The position numbers and the translations under genes are program-made. The notes under the pieces are model-generated. The model did not search any database. It saw nothing but the letters and a program-made list of their open reading frames with translations, and was not told where the DNA came from. A stretch of DNA of 64,000 bases from Neckera pumila (lineage: Eukaryota > Streptophyta > Bryopsida > Hypnales > Neckeraceae), in assembly GCA_963969595.1 (NCBI GenBank), contig OZ018408.1, positions 49,973,022 to 50,037,021 on the forward strand, written 5' to 3'. This document shows, one piece after another, positions 22,076-34,844 of the stretch. Numbering within the stretch: the stretch's first letter is position 1; each line of letters opens with the position of its first letter.

Positions 22076-25000
22076 ATGGGCTTGCCCATGCGCTCACCTG
22101 GGCTCTCCGTCCAAGTGCTCTGTGTGTTGCTTGTGCTGGCCATGGCCTCCGATGCCCACGCTTTGCGTATGGAGACTTTCCACAAGTTCTCTTCCAAAGC
22201 CATTGAGGCAATGCGCACCCGCCACGGCCTGGACTTCGCCGCGGATTGGCCTCGTGAGGGCACCATTGCGTTCCAGACCATGCTCCGCGACCACGACGTC
22301 GCTCGCCACGCGCACACGGCGCGCCGTATGCTAGCTGCCACGGCAGCGGACCAGTACGTGTTTTCGCAGGGGAATGCAACGGAGCAGCTGTTTGGCGGAG
22401 GGTGTGTTTCGCTTGATTTCTTGGAATGTCTCTAAATTCACCTTCAGTAGCGTTCTAGCATTGTCGGTGCACTCGCCATGCCGGGCGGATGGATCACATT
22501 TTTCTCTAGATCTGCTCGTTGAGCTTCTTCTTGTTTCAGGCCCGCATTCTGCAATCTCGGTGTGATTCTGCAATCCATTCATTTGGGTGTCATTGTCCTT
22601 CGATTTGCCATCTGTGGTGTGGTCAAATGTCATTTCTAGTACCCTAACTGGACATTCGATGGATTTCATCTATGGCGCTGTGGCGTTTGTGAAGCTCGAA
22701 TGAAGTGCTGAATGTAGATGAGGCAGTGTTCTCAGGCGACGTGATTATTTGGGAATCCTTGCAGATTACACTACGGCTACATCGAGATTGGAACCCCGAG
22801 CGTGAAATTCTTAGTGGTCCTGGACACCGGAAGCGACCTGCTGTGGATCCCCTGCGACTGTGTGTCGTGTGCCCCAATGTCAGCTCCAAGCAAAGATTCC
22901 CGCACGGTGAGGCCTGGATGAACTCTTACCTTTGCTTCTTAGTAGCCAGGCAGGCGCCTGCATGGCGGATTAAGCTAGGTCAGAATTGGAATTGTGGGGA
23001 CCGTTTGCACTGATACCGTAGTTGGACGCTCTCTTTCGCAGAGTATCCTGAATATGTACATTCCATCGCAATCTTCGACCTCGAAGCCGGTGCCTTGCAG
23101 CGATCCACTGTGCGAGAAGTCGGAGCAGTGTGCGGCAGTGACAGATCAATGCCCCTACGAAATCAATTACGTCTCGGCGAACACCTCGACCTCTGGAACT
23201 TTGTATGAAGACTTCATGTATTTCAAGCGGGAGGCAGGAGGGAGCGCGGTCAAGCTGCCTGTCTATTTGGGGTAAGGTCTCGTTGTCCTGTAGTTACTGA
23301 ATCTGGATGGAAGGCACCTTTCATTTTGCTTGTTCTGGTCCTGTCGCTCAATTCTTCAGCAGTTACTACGTATGATTTGATGCATTAAGAGAATTTGTCG
23401 GCGAACGAATGTCGCTTTTGCTACTCTAGGATATGCCAGAGCATGTCAGGCAGTCTGCAAATCATGTCATGTGATGTGTCTGGGCAATTTATCTCCTGTC
23501 TCGAGTAGACTTCAGATTGTCGTTGATATGAAGGTTTGTGCGCGGTCTTCATCAAGTTGTTGACATCTGTGGCCCTGTGTAACCAAAAACTGAATGGGAG
23601 ATTTTCATTTGTGCTGCAGGTGTGGCAAAATGCAAACCGGTTCACTTCTGAAAGGGGCAGCCCCTGACGGGCTTATGGGACTGGGAACCACCGACATATC
23701 TGTGCCCAACAAGTTAGCCAGCACAGGTCAGGTACCAGATTCATTCAGCATGTGCATAAGCCCTAGTGGAGCAGGCTCACTGACCTTTGGTGATGAAGGG
23801 CCCGCTGCTCAACTTACCACTGCTATTGTGGACAAGGCGACTTCCGGGCTGTAAGTTTCGAGGCTCAGTTCTGGGCGTTTCTTCTTCTCTCTTCCAGGCA
23901 ATGGTTGTGAGGACAGGGCCGCAACCAACCTTCCCGTTTCATTTCGATATTTCATGTTTATTCGTGTGACTGAGTGACTTCATGCGTTTTTACATGACGG
24001 TATCTCTTCTCCTCTGCTGACATTGTCTGTTTCTTGCGTCATGTAGCGACACGTATATTGTGGAGATTGATTCGATTACTGTGGGCAGTTCTTCTGTTCC
24101 AATGGCCTCTATGGCCCTGTTTGATACTGGCACCTCCTTCACGTACCTTTCGAAGACCGTCTACCCCCAGTTTGTTCAGGCTGTGAGTTTCCGGACCTCT
24201 CCTTCTTTCACTTCCCATTAGTCCTAAGGATGGGTGTCCCCGTCATACTGCTTGCCTGAGTCGAGGAGAAATGGCCCTCACAATTTTCTAGCATCCGACT
24301 GCTTTTGTTTTGTTCATACGTGTGCTTTTCTTGTGATGGCAGTATGATTCGCAAATGACGTTACCCAAGTATCCATTCAGCAATTGGGATCTCTGCTATC
24401 AGACCAGGTTCGTGTCACTTTACTTCCTTCACATTTGTGTCTTGCTGAGAAATTGTCATCTATTTCTAGTGTTCAGGTGCTACATTAATATGTGTTGGAA
24501 TATTTGTGAAGTTGTCAGGTTATTCTATCTACCATTAGTCAACTCCAAGCGATCATACTGCTTGTTTAATCTGGAATGTTGAATAGCTTTTCGAGCGCAT
24601 CCTTTGCGGAATCGTGCGTGTCGATTAACGCAGTTCGTCTTTTCTAGGGATGAGATTTTTCTGATAATGTCGAATTTCCTATTAAATAGTATTGATCTAT
24701 CTTTCATGTTTTTGTTGGCTGTCCCATGCAATTGCAGCCATACAAATTTTCAGGTCCCAGTGGTCGCATTGGCTTTAGCTGGCGGGAACTCATTGGAGGT
24801 TGTCAGCGGTCTCAAGAGTATCGTTGACGATGTAATTTCATTATCCCTTGAACCAGAATGTTTCCAGGTTTTGGTTTCCGTTCGAGACTTCTGGCATAGT
24901 TGTTTTCTGCATTCTTCTTGCCTTCATGCAGAAGTTCGTTTTCTCTAGAGGCTACTGGTTGAAGCATTCTTTACGAGGTTTCTGTTGTCACTCATTGTCT

Positions 25001-25776
25001 CGAATGTCAAGATCCTTGTTTTTAATCCCCTGAATATGTCAATGCCTCGGCAGTCAAACAGAATGGTTGCGGTTTGCGTAACAGTAATGGACAGTGGGGC
25101 TGCCTTGTCGATTATCGGTCGTAAGTTCTTCAATCTCATTCCCGACCGTAGTGTGATTACTCCTAACAATGAATTGTTTCATGAGTTCGCGTCCCCATCA
25201 TCAGCAGCAGCAGCTCAGAATATCGATTATGCTCGAGTCAGCTTCACCCGTGTGGTGCTTCTAGCATCGTCGAGGGTAACGATGTGAACTCTGAGCGTGT
25301 TTCTGTTGTGCAGAGAATTTTATGACAAACTATTCCATCTCCTACGATCGTGCGAAAATGCTTATCGGGTGGACTCCCTCCGATTGTAAGAATTCTATGC
25401 TCTTGAGTGAAAGCAAGCAAGCCCATGAATCGTTGCTGACGTATTCTTTGAATCAATGAATCATTCTTGACTTCTCCTAAAGCAGTTGGAAGAAAGCATT
25501 AAAACCTCGTGAGGACCCTTTCTGACCGATTTTCGTTGCACAGGTTCCGTGGACTTGACACCTACGAGTTTGCCGCCCGGGAGTGCACCCGCACCCTCCG
25601 CAGTCCCGCCTGTGACGACGGCATCTCCCCGAGCCACTCCTGCGACCACTAGTCCGCCTCCGCCCGCCAAGTCCTCCCCATTTGGATCTGCTGCGACCGC
25701 CGTGAATCCCAGCATTTCTTTAGTGCTTCTTGTCTTTGTATCCTCAGTGGTCGCGCATCTCATGTCAGTCAACTAG
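22076..25776 (+). CDS. GPI-anchored aspartyl protease, APF1-like (ten exons, 531 aa)
   Basis: Pepsin-family (A1) endoprotease of the plant 'aspartyl protease family protein 1' type, predicted to be secreted and held at the cell surface. Exons: 22076-22401, 22765-22906, 23042-23271, 23620-23850, 24047-24182, 24343-24407, 24738-24831, 25054-25120, 25314-25385, 25544-25776. All nine introns are GT-AG and the frame is continuous. Residues 10-30 form a hydrophobic signal peptide. Both catalytic motifs are present: DTGSDLLWIPC (Asp129) and DTGTSFTYL (Asp336). The family blocks CGKMQTGSLLKGAAPDGLMG and SIIGQNFM...DRAKMLIGW are also present; Gln in SIIGQ arises from a codon split by intron 8. The C-terminus is a Pro/Ser/Thr-rich stalk followed by a hydrophobic tail ending HLMSVN, as expected for a GPI signal. 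Length matches the Arabidopsis family. A possible AATAAA lies at 26364-26369. Confidence 0.95.
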
Positions 25777-26935
25777 CGTATTGTATCCCAACAGTCAGGT
25801 CATGTGAACCCACGCATGCAGTTCGACCAGATCTTGGTGTAGACAGAGGACCTGCACACCGAGTTTCTTGAGTTGATGACAGGGTTCGCATGCAGTGAGT
25901 TTTCTTGTATCTTCTATGCTAATGGAATCATGTAGGATAGTGTTCTCCCTAAGTGAGAGTGACAGTGACGCACCCTCAAGGGTACTCACGGTTGCCATTG
26001 ATTTGATTCCAGCGAGAATTTTACAGGATTTGGCAAGTTCAATCCTTGCAAAATTGAGAATTTTACTTAGAGAGGTCATGCGAGTTGTGGCAGTATGCTG
26101 GTAGGGTTGGAACGTCTGGCCCGATATTCAGCAAGAGCTGGCTGCCTGCATTAGAGACGGACGTCAAACGCTTTCAAATCTTTTGATCGTGCTAGGAAAC
26201 TAGGAAACTAGGAAAGTAGCTGCAGCTCATTGTGACCCCTTTTCTAAAACCGGCCCCTCCTACCTAACGTACAGCCTCTATTTATGAGAGTTGTACCCCT
26301 CTGTTCAGCACTTCAAAATTTTTAGATTATTGCCTCTGGATTGAAGGGGACTATTAGGACAAAAATAAATTTATGATTATTTTTATTGTTGTTGTTTGAC
26401 GGACACTAAAAGGTGCATCCACCTCATTGTAAGTAACTCTATGCAAATCGACCTACCTAGATTCTCGCTTGAAATGTAAACCTTCTTAACAGCAGAGACC
26501 ATGCTCAATTTTGGATACCGACGCCTTTGGTCAACACTTTGTTTTTGGCTCCCCCAAAATACATGTTGTGAGAATCTCAAATAGTTATCAACAACGACTC
26601 AACAAAAACAAAGACAACTGAATCACAGGAGCTTGTTGGATACAGTACCTTACGTTAGGTCAGTTTCGTAAATAACTCGGGAAAATTTTAAAATTTTGTA
26701 CAACTATTTAGAATAGAAAATCTGAAAATTTGTACAACTATTTAGAACTGAAAATCTGAAAATTTTCATTGTTGCTAGTTCTAAATTATTCTTGAGGAAA
26801 CTTAGAAAAAAGAACACATTTATGCATGAATAGGAAATATCTAATTTGTTCATTAGAAGAACTCTAGTGCCTCTAGAGGGCTGCTCCAAAGTGATCATCT
26901 AATTGCAGGTAGGTTTCCTACGAAAATTGTCAAAA
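25777..26935. other. 3' flank of the protease gene, no further gene seen
   Basis: Probable 3' UTR and intergenic DNA. A short direct repeat with 'tttgtacaactatttagaa' occurs twice near 26695-26750. No recognisable coding region. Confidence 0.5.
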
Positions 26936-26939
26936 GTGC

Positions 26940-27190
26940 TTAGGGCCACTTCACACTACGGCCATCGATCGAGAGTCCGTCGGTTTCCACCAATTAGATT
27001 TCAGAAACCCCGAAGTTTGGCCTCTCGAGCCTTCACACTACCCGCCACAATCCAAAGTCCGTCGCTCTCAAAACTGCCTACATGGCAGCAAAATGCTTAC
27101 ACGGTAGAAAATTCCGACGGACTCTCGAGGAGAGTTTGGGTCCTGCAAAATGTAGGACCCAAACTCTCCTTGAGAGTCCGTCGAATTTTT
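26940..27190. repeat. MITE-like ends and a near-perfect hairpin
   Basis: TTA then GGGCCACTTCACACTACGGCC near 26942-26965 resembles the Harbinger-type end at 18953. A separate hairpin has arms at 27110-27147 and 27150-27186, sharing GACGGACTCTCGAGGAGAG and GTTTGGGTCCT, with only a 2-nt loop and about two mismatches. The stem phrase 'actctcgag...gtccgtcg' also recurs near 26970-27065. Confidence 0.65.
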
Positions 27191-27289
27191 CAGAAATTTT
27201 TTTTTCATAAAAATAAGAAACTGACAAGATCTTGGCCGCTAGATCTCTATGGAATGTTTTTTGCAAGACAGAAATGCAAGACAGAAATG

Positions 27290-27353
27290 TTATTTGTTAT
27301 TTGTTATTTGTTATTTGTTATTTGTTATTTGTTATTTGTTATTTGTTATTTGT
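27290..27353. repeat. (TTATTTG)n microsatellite, about nine copies
   Basis: Consecutive heptanucleotide units without interruption. Confidence 0.97.
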
Positions 27354-27841
27354 GTCGCCATTGGGGTTTAAAACCTAATCTCCACCATGACAATGAGGAG
27401 TCTTTGCATTCAATGAACCTACTTCACTTTGCATTCCTTTTGGCATAGGATGCCCCCTTCTTGTTCCAATGCCATCCTCTTATTCCATTTATATCCTTCA
27501 TATTTCTAGTTTGATGATGAGAGCATGTGCTGTGATTTTTTTTCCAAGGCCATTTATGACCTCTTTCTCATGTTTTTTTAGCTTTTGCTTGAAAAATTTG
27601 CCATATGAGTGAGGCTTCAAGGGGAATTTCAGATATTGGATGGACAAATGGAGAGAGAGAAGGATAGAAGTCACACATATGGTATAGGTTTGGACTTTGG
27701 GCTTGGCCTTTGGAGGCTTCACACTATGGCTGGCCAAAGACTCCAAAACCTATCATTTATTGCTCATTTCTTTGGACTCTCACCAAAAGTTTGGACTCTC
27801 AATCCCACGGCCTCTCGACTTGGACGGCCATAGTGTGAAGT

Positions 27842-28431
27842 TCTTTATACAAGTGAGGTTGTAGTAGGGCAAGCAATGCATGTGGGATATGTAAATTAGG
27901 ATGAATAGGAGCTCCACTGCTCATAGTTATGTGAGAAAAAGAAATTGTATTAAAAGCAAAATTTTGGGCCTCATTTAGGCATAGTAAAACAACTTTTCTG
28001 AAAAAGTTTGGACTAATAAAGTCTAGATAAACAAGCTAAGTTTCATAACCAAAAATCCTTTTGTGATTTCAAGTCTCCAATCAAAAGTTATGGACAAAAT
28101 TTAGACCAGATGTTTGAAGGAACATTTTTTGGACATTTTCTTTGACATTTTCAAACATCCGGTCTAAATTTTTTCCATAACTTTTGATTGGAGACTTGAA
28201 TTCACAAAAAGATTTTTTGTTATGAAACTTAGCTTGTTTATCCAGCTTTTATTAGTTCAAAATTTTTTCAAAAAATTTGTTTTATTGTGTCTAAATGAGG
28301 CCCAAAATTTTGCTTTTAATACAATTTCTTTTTTTCACTTAACGTTGAGAGGTGGAGCTCCTACTCAATCCAATTTACATATTCCATATGCATTGTTCTA
28401 TCTATCACTACCCCCACTTCTATAAAGATCT
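27842..28431. mobile_element. Foldback element with about 280-bp arms
   Basis: The left arm 27842-28118 and right arm 28150-28431 are inverted copies around a 31-bp spacer. The core between 'gggcctcatttaggcatagtaaaacaac' (about 27969) and its inverse (about 28304) is related to the foldback at 59685-60025, as shown by the shared phrases TCTCCAATCAAAAGTTAT and GGCATAG(T/C)AAAACAAC. The outer arms beyond that core are specific to this copy. Harbinger-like phrases (CACACTATGG, GGCCATAGTGTGAAG) sit just outside at 27718-27840. Confidence 0.8.
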
Positions 28432-31195
28432 TCTCCTCTCATCTTCAAACACTTCAATTGTACACAAAATAAATCTTTCACAGAGGCATAAAGAAATTTC
28501 TTGATGGTAAGCCACTTGATTATTTTTTGATGTTTGCATTTTTTTCTACAATTTGGATTGAGAGAAAGATGCATCTAAGTAGAAAGTGTTTAATAGTCAA
28601 AGTTATGGTGCTTTAATACATCTTAACCTTGATTATTAAACACTTTTTACTTGGATTTTCAGCCACTCACAAGCATTCGACATCGGGATTGAAGGTGAAC
28701 AGGAATAGCAAAAAAAAAATTTGTTAAGCCAGAAAAAACACTGTTTACGGGGTCCTCGGAGGGCTGTGCAGCAGCCCTCAAGAGGCCTTAGATTTTCTCT
28801 AATGCCTATCAGTAAAGACACAAAAATTTGTGTCATTACCTTTTATTTGGTTTTAAAAGTGATTGCACAAAACACATATATTATTTGTTGTATTTTGCAA
28901 CAATATTCATAATTTTTTCCGGAATACTTTAAAATTAGAAAAATAATTTAAAAATATGGCTAATGTATGCACCCTTGAGATGAAGATAACTACAAAATGA
29001 AAAGCATAAAAAAATCTTCTAAGTAGGAGAACTAGAAAAGTGCCAAAACTCAAGAAAATAGATATTTTGATGTTTAAATAAGTTAAAATAGGCAAAAAAT
29101 TTTAAAAAATAAACTAAAAATTATCTTGTATCTAACAATTCTATGGAGATGGTTATTCACCAAAGGAACCACCAGAAATATGTTTTTTATGTTTCAAAAT
29201 GGAAGCTGAATGAAGCTTATTTTGTGAACCTCTATACCACATAAAATAAAGTATTTTTAGAATTCCTTTAGAACATAGCTATAAGTCTATTAGAAATCCA
29301 TCTCCTCGAAAATTCAGCTCCAAATTTGTTTTCTGGATACTAAATAGTATTAAAAATCCCAAAATTGACAAGTGTGACATAATATTGAGGGCTATTATTA
29401 AATAGAAATCATTTTAAAAATTCCAAAAAAATCAAATAAAGTGTATAATAGTCATGAGTACCTTGCCTACGAATTTGGAGTCATTTAGATTCAAAATACA
29501 AAAGTTATAGCTAAAAAATTAATCAGCACGCAACATGTGACAGAAAATAGTACAAGTGTTTCGTGCAATCACCTTTAGGCCCACCTATAACAATTTCAAT
29601 GGTTTAGGAAGCTGCTACTTCTAAAATTTCATAGAAATTACATGCCATATCCAAAAATTCTAATTTTTTTTTTAACATTGCTAATACAACAAAATATTAT
29701 TTTTAGGAATAGGTGCCTTCAATTATGTTGAATTATTTATATTGATGGTTTTGGATGTTTCCACTGTACATAAATAAATTTGTTGCTATATATGGGAGTC
29801 CTTCTAATTCTTACTAATATAGTTCAACCTCATTGCTATTAAAAGCTCCATATCTTTCTCTGGTACTCCTCCATGGCCAACCTAATTTACACTCAGTCTC
29901 CAATTTTGTTTTGGTCATGTGATTTCACAACTCTGCTTAAAGGTGTTTTGGGCAGATTTCAACAATGTAGACTAGTCCAATTTCATTCAAATTGCAATTC
30001 AGGGTGGTCATAGACTTGTCTACCTTACTATTGATGCTAATATTGGTCGTGATGCTAAATGAGCGTAAGAGAATTGCCAAAAATACATCCACATGGATGA
30101 AAGTATTTTTGGATGACAATATTGTCTCTATCCCAAATTTGAATGATGTCTTGTAAGCATCATCGCCGTCATTCTGGCTGGCATCCAACTCTTATATCTA
30201 GCAATTAAAAACATTGAGTGAGATATACTCTCGATCGAATTCTGGTGATTTGAGGTTGCAGTTGTGATCATATGGATGTTCACACTGTCTGGCTCCTGCA
30301 CATCTGCAAATACTGTATGTCTTGGCCTAGCTAGCGCTTGTCATGGCAAAATATATATATAGCTGTCCTGGCCTTGAGGCGGTCTCCTTCTCGTTGACAT
30401 AATAGTGCATCCAAGCAGTAAGTCAATTTGCCTTTCATTTCGGACCTCTCAAATTCTCTTGGACTGGACTGGACTAGACAAAATAAGATGGAGCCGACGT
30501 GTCCACTGGTCATGGCGACATATAAGCATGGCCGGCCGGTAGCCAAACTAAGTCTTGAACTAAGTCAGCTATTGTGCTTGGCCAGAATTAGCTTCATCCT
30601 TGATGAGCGCAAGATTTCGGTAACACATAATATTGTCAGGTACAATATGTTTGGAGTCTGAATGTTTGGCAATGAATTACGTAAACCCCCATTGGTCTTG
30701 ATCAGTTCCATGCATTGCTGGCCAGCAAGGCCATATTCATTAAAATGAGAGAATGTTGAGTCTCAATTTAATTATGTGACTAAATTTAGTATGCAAAAGG
30801 ATTCATTAATTTGAGATTCTTCAATAAAATGAGACTATACTATGCCGAAAGAACTAAATTTTTTTGTACAAACAAGAAGTTGCACCAATCTATGTCACTT
30901 TGCACACTACACATTTCATTACTCATGTTCGTTTATGTGTCCATTTTAAAGATCACATATTTTTTTGGATCTCTTTGGATAGACTCCGTTGGCACTTTTT
31001 GTAGAAAAAGGTGTTCCAAAGATTTCCATGACATTTGAACAAAGATCATCAATGACAAACAATTAACTATTTAAGATTGTCTATACAACATTTACACACA
31101 TAGGAACCAAAATTCATTATTTTTCATCTCAAATTACCTTTTAAGTGCATCTATATTTAGAAATAAACAAACATGAATGCCATATTTAACTACTT
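28432..31195. other. AT-rich intergenic stretch, no gene recognised
   Basis: Short open frames only. There is a small imperfect inverted repeat around 28585-28660 ('agtagaaagtgtttaata...tattaaacactttttact'). I see no protein motif or RNA gene. Confidence 0.5.
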
Positions 31196-31299
31196 TTGGA
31201 CTATTCAAAGTCCAGAATTTAAAATCTCCCGATGCATGGTATTAGGGAATACACCGGGAGATTTCTGTATACAATTATGTTTATTTTTGTGAAGGCGTT

Positions 31300-31640
31300 G
31301 GAAGGCTCCCGGGTGGTCCATTGACGCACAGCAATATGGATCTCAGGATATACATGAACTGCAAATGTGAAGTATATAGCCTTCGAATGGCTGCGTGGTG
31401 TTTGTCAAAACATCGGGAGATATCCAGATACATTGAAGTTCATTTTGTTGAGGGTGTTCACATGCCCCAAGAGGTCAATGAGAGCCTATGAACATGCATC
31501 TCAGGATATACATAAAATGTGAATACGGATCAATATATAGCCTGTGATGCATAATGGTAGGCATAACTTCGGGAGATATCCAGATACCTTGAAGTTCAAG
31601 CACCTAAGTGTGCTGTGAAACCCCCGAGAGGTCAATTGCA
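31300..31640. repeat. Three diverged tandem units of about 170 bp at the element edge
   Basis: Recurring phrases 'cgggagatatccagatac(a/c)ttgaagttca', 'atctcaggatatacat' and 'gaggtcaatg' mark successive units. They are part of the subterminal repeat zone of the surrounding transposon. Confidence 0.6.
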
Positions 31641-32054
31641 CTCAAACTTGTATGTCACGAACAATATGAACTTTTGAATGATGCTCCAAGTTTGAATGCA
31701 GGTTCCAAAGGTGGCAAGTGAAGATGAATATTGACAACAATAAGTGGCAATGAAAAAAAAGTCTTGCAACATTGTAGTAATCCCACAAGAGATCAAATAC
31801 AAGCCCATCCTAGTCACATCAGCTTCCACTGCCAGCACTAGTAACTTCCGTAAAAGACATAAAGAACCATTTACCAAAGAAATAAACTGTGCCATTTGAA
31901 AGCCGAACAAAATAAACCATCGGGAGAAATCCCGATAGCCCTGCCATGGTCACAGTGAACAAAGAAAAGCATCGGGAAATCTCCCGATAGTCATGGTGGA
32001 CCACGAGACGTTAGTCGATTAGGGGTCCACCTCATTTGCCTTATTCAAATTCGC

Positions 32055-34828
32055 CTAGGCAGCCTCTCTGCTTTTCTTAGGAATAGTACGTGATTTTGGG
32101 TTCACTTTCTTGGACCAATTGGCATACAATGCACAAGTTGCGTCCACCCAAGTGGGAGGCTTGTTCTCCACAACCCATTTCCCGTACCAACAATTCTGGT
32201 ACATCAATTCCAAGTTACTTTCAGAATTATCTGGTCACCAATACTGGAGCATGAACTTCCTATTATTCTCATGCCTTTCCTCTCTGCAGACATCGGACAG
32301 TGCTCTTCCTTACCAGACAGCATATACTGAGGGGTCCTCAGGTCTAAGCAGAACCCATGAACCCGGTTGAATATCAACCCAAGTATTAAAGCTTTCCCTT
32401 GGCGCCTCATTTGCGGGTCCCCAATAAGGTTCAAATTCCTCTTCTTCTGGAACCATGTCGACAGGGTTGATGGTCGGCCGTTGGCAAGCGGATTCCTGCA
32501 ACCTCCAATCGTACTTTGGCCAAAAGCCTTCCACCAATTCCAAAGGGCAGTTGGGAAGGGACTCCTTGAGCTCCTGCAATACACATTTCCAGTAATCAAC
32601 GTACGGCGCAAAGGCGGCCGCAAACCCCTCGTATTTGGACATTCCGTTTCGCCAATACTCAATGTACTTCTCGATTCCTGATAGAATCAAACCCTTGCTT
32701 AAGGTCGCTTTCCTTGCTGCCTCCACTGCCTTCTTTTTATTTCCTGTGGATTCCGCAACTTCGCTATCCCACATAGGCTTCAAAGGAACAAGCTTAGGGC
32801 AATCCCGAGGGAGTGTCACATGACCCATGCGGTCTTTCTTCCACAGGCATCGAGAAGGTGTATCTGATGGTAGCCACTGTGAATCTACTGCAGACTTTTT
32901 GTACTTCATGACGGGGATTCCATCACCATCCACGTAGAACCCGAAAAGGTGCATCTTCCCCAAACCAATTAGTTTAGCCGTGCCACTGCAGAGGTATCCC
33001 TTCACGAAGGACTTGAAATCCGCCACCTCTTGGATGAATTCAGGCATGAATGACAATTCTTGGGACTCCATGAACGACTTCATGAGGTCTGCGACAACAA
33101 ATGTATTCTTGCTCTTTAAAGGCTTCGAGAGGTGGCTAAAATACGCATCAATATCTTCGTGAGTATGTCCGACTAGAAGGAAACCGACCTGAATTTCCTT
33201 GAAGACTCCTCGCGCAGTAAGCAAAGACAAGAACGCCATGAGGTATTGGTTCTTGTTATCCTTGGCGGAGTTGTCAAGCTGAAGATAGAGCTTGCTAGGA
33301 AGGGGACTAGATCCACGCCGAACTTCCTGTGGAATCAATTTCAAGGCGTCCATACATCGAGATTTTCCTTTGAGTAGCGCGTCGAACATTGCATTTGTAG
33401 GTGGATAGGGAAAGAGGTCGCCCGTCTCCCGCATTGGTGGACCTTCAAGTCGCCTGAACAGTCTAGCCAGCGATGAAATGGTGAAGTTTGAGTCGCCCGG
33501 CCAGCAGGCTAGTGCATAATGCGCATACGCACCATCGGCATGACCATGAGCCACCATTCCAGTTATACTCATGGGAAGCTGACCCAAACCTTGTATAGCC
33601 TTCGTCGTCACCCGCATTTTTGGAAGAGCCGTCTTCCTTGTGTCCATCTTGTCATGAATAATGCACAGTATCTCTTGAGGGTTCTTCCTGGATTCCTTAC
33701 GCCACGAAGCATACAGATGACGGCAGGATGCTTGATGATTAAGGTGTTCAGTTCGTTGCATCATGAATTCCACGAAGTCCGAACTTCCTTTTGGTGATTT
33801 CAGAATGAACTGCTGCAGTTCGTCGCATTCCGTACACTTCGCAAAAGAGCTACCAACAGGCTTAATCGAGATGTTGTTGAAGTGCTCTTTCTTTATTCTA
33901 CTAACCGTTGCTTGGCTCACTGGAGGAAGGCCATACTCCACATTCAACTACGATTTCCGAAAAACAGAAGCAGAAGCCACGGAGGCAGTAACACTATGAG
34001 AACTGATAAACGAACAGGAGCAAAGAGAACAGTAACAATGAGGACAATGGATTACAGGGATCAACAACGGGATATATCCCGCTGAAAAGATGACTGCATT
34101 CAAGTCCTATAGCAAAACGTATGAAGAGGTATTCAAATGAGAGAACCATCCAAATGAAGTACCCATGGAGTACTGTATCCTGGAGATGTCCAACAGAGGG
34201 AAAAAACTTAGTGAAGGCCATATACAGAAGTTCAACGGGATATGTCCCGTTGACGTAGCAGTCCGACAAATCCATCAATAATAAAAAACAACAGAAGGAG
34301 AGTTCATGGAACTACCTCATTGGCATCAGCATGAACGCGCTTCCAGTTGTTCCCAGCAGGCAGGAACTTAAGCGTATCCACTCTCCCATTTCCAATGCAC
34401 CACATTTGGTACAGCATCTGGTTAGCAGTGCTGTCGATGATCGCTTTCATTGTACTAGTGACTTACACCGTTCGAAGTGGAGGCCGCTTAACCCCTTTGT
34501 TTCCGTGTGTAGATGAAAGAATGCCTTCCTTCTACTTGTCAATGTAATTGTGATAGGTCGACTTCGGTATTCCGTGAATAATGTACCACGTTGTAGCACA
34601 GACTTCCACTTCTTCCAGCGTAATGTACTTCCGCTTCCGTGTCCACTCCACAGTATGCAATTGTCCACCAACTGCAATTTCATACTCTCGACGCTCTTCA
34701 AATGGTTTTGAGAAGTATCTCTGCCTGACCTTCAGCGATTTCTCACGCGGAAACAGTTGGCAGCAATGACTATCGCAGCAGTTCTGCGAGCTTATCTTCT
34801 AAATTTCAAAGTCCGTCGTCTTCCGCAT
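32055..34828 (-). pseudogene. DUF7869-like transposon protein, broken by five in-frame stops
   Basis: Two exons in one frame: 34828-34316 and 33947-32055, joined GAG|GTAGTT to CGTAG|TTGAAT. The N-terminal part has a Cys-rich segment (QNCCDSHCCQLFP). The main exon has CIIHDKMDTRKTALPKM, then LQLDNSAKDNKNQYLMAF, then VGHTHEDIDAYFS. This pattern (I.DKMD, QLDN..ENKN, GHTHEDID) is that of DUF7869-type proteins common in transposons. The three acidic clusters could be a DDE-type catalytic set, which is inference. The C-terminal region (SWVLLRPED...YW) looks like a small reader-type domain. In-frame stops: TAG 34799-34801, TAG 34532-34534, TAA 34463-34465, TAA 32310-32312, TGA 32235-32237. Family-like sequence continues after each, up to a final TAG at 32055. 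The longest uninterrupted stretch is 545 codons (33947-32313). The first TAG could instead lie at an intron edge. Confidence 0.65.
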
Positions 34829-34844
34829 GAACTGTGTCTCCTTT

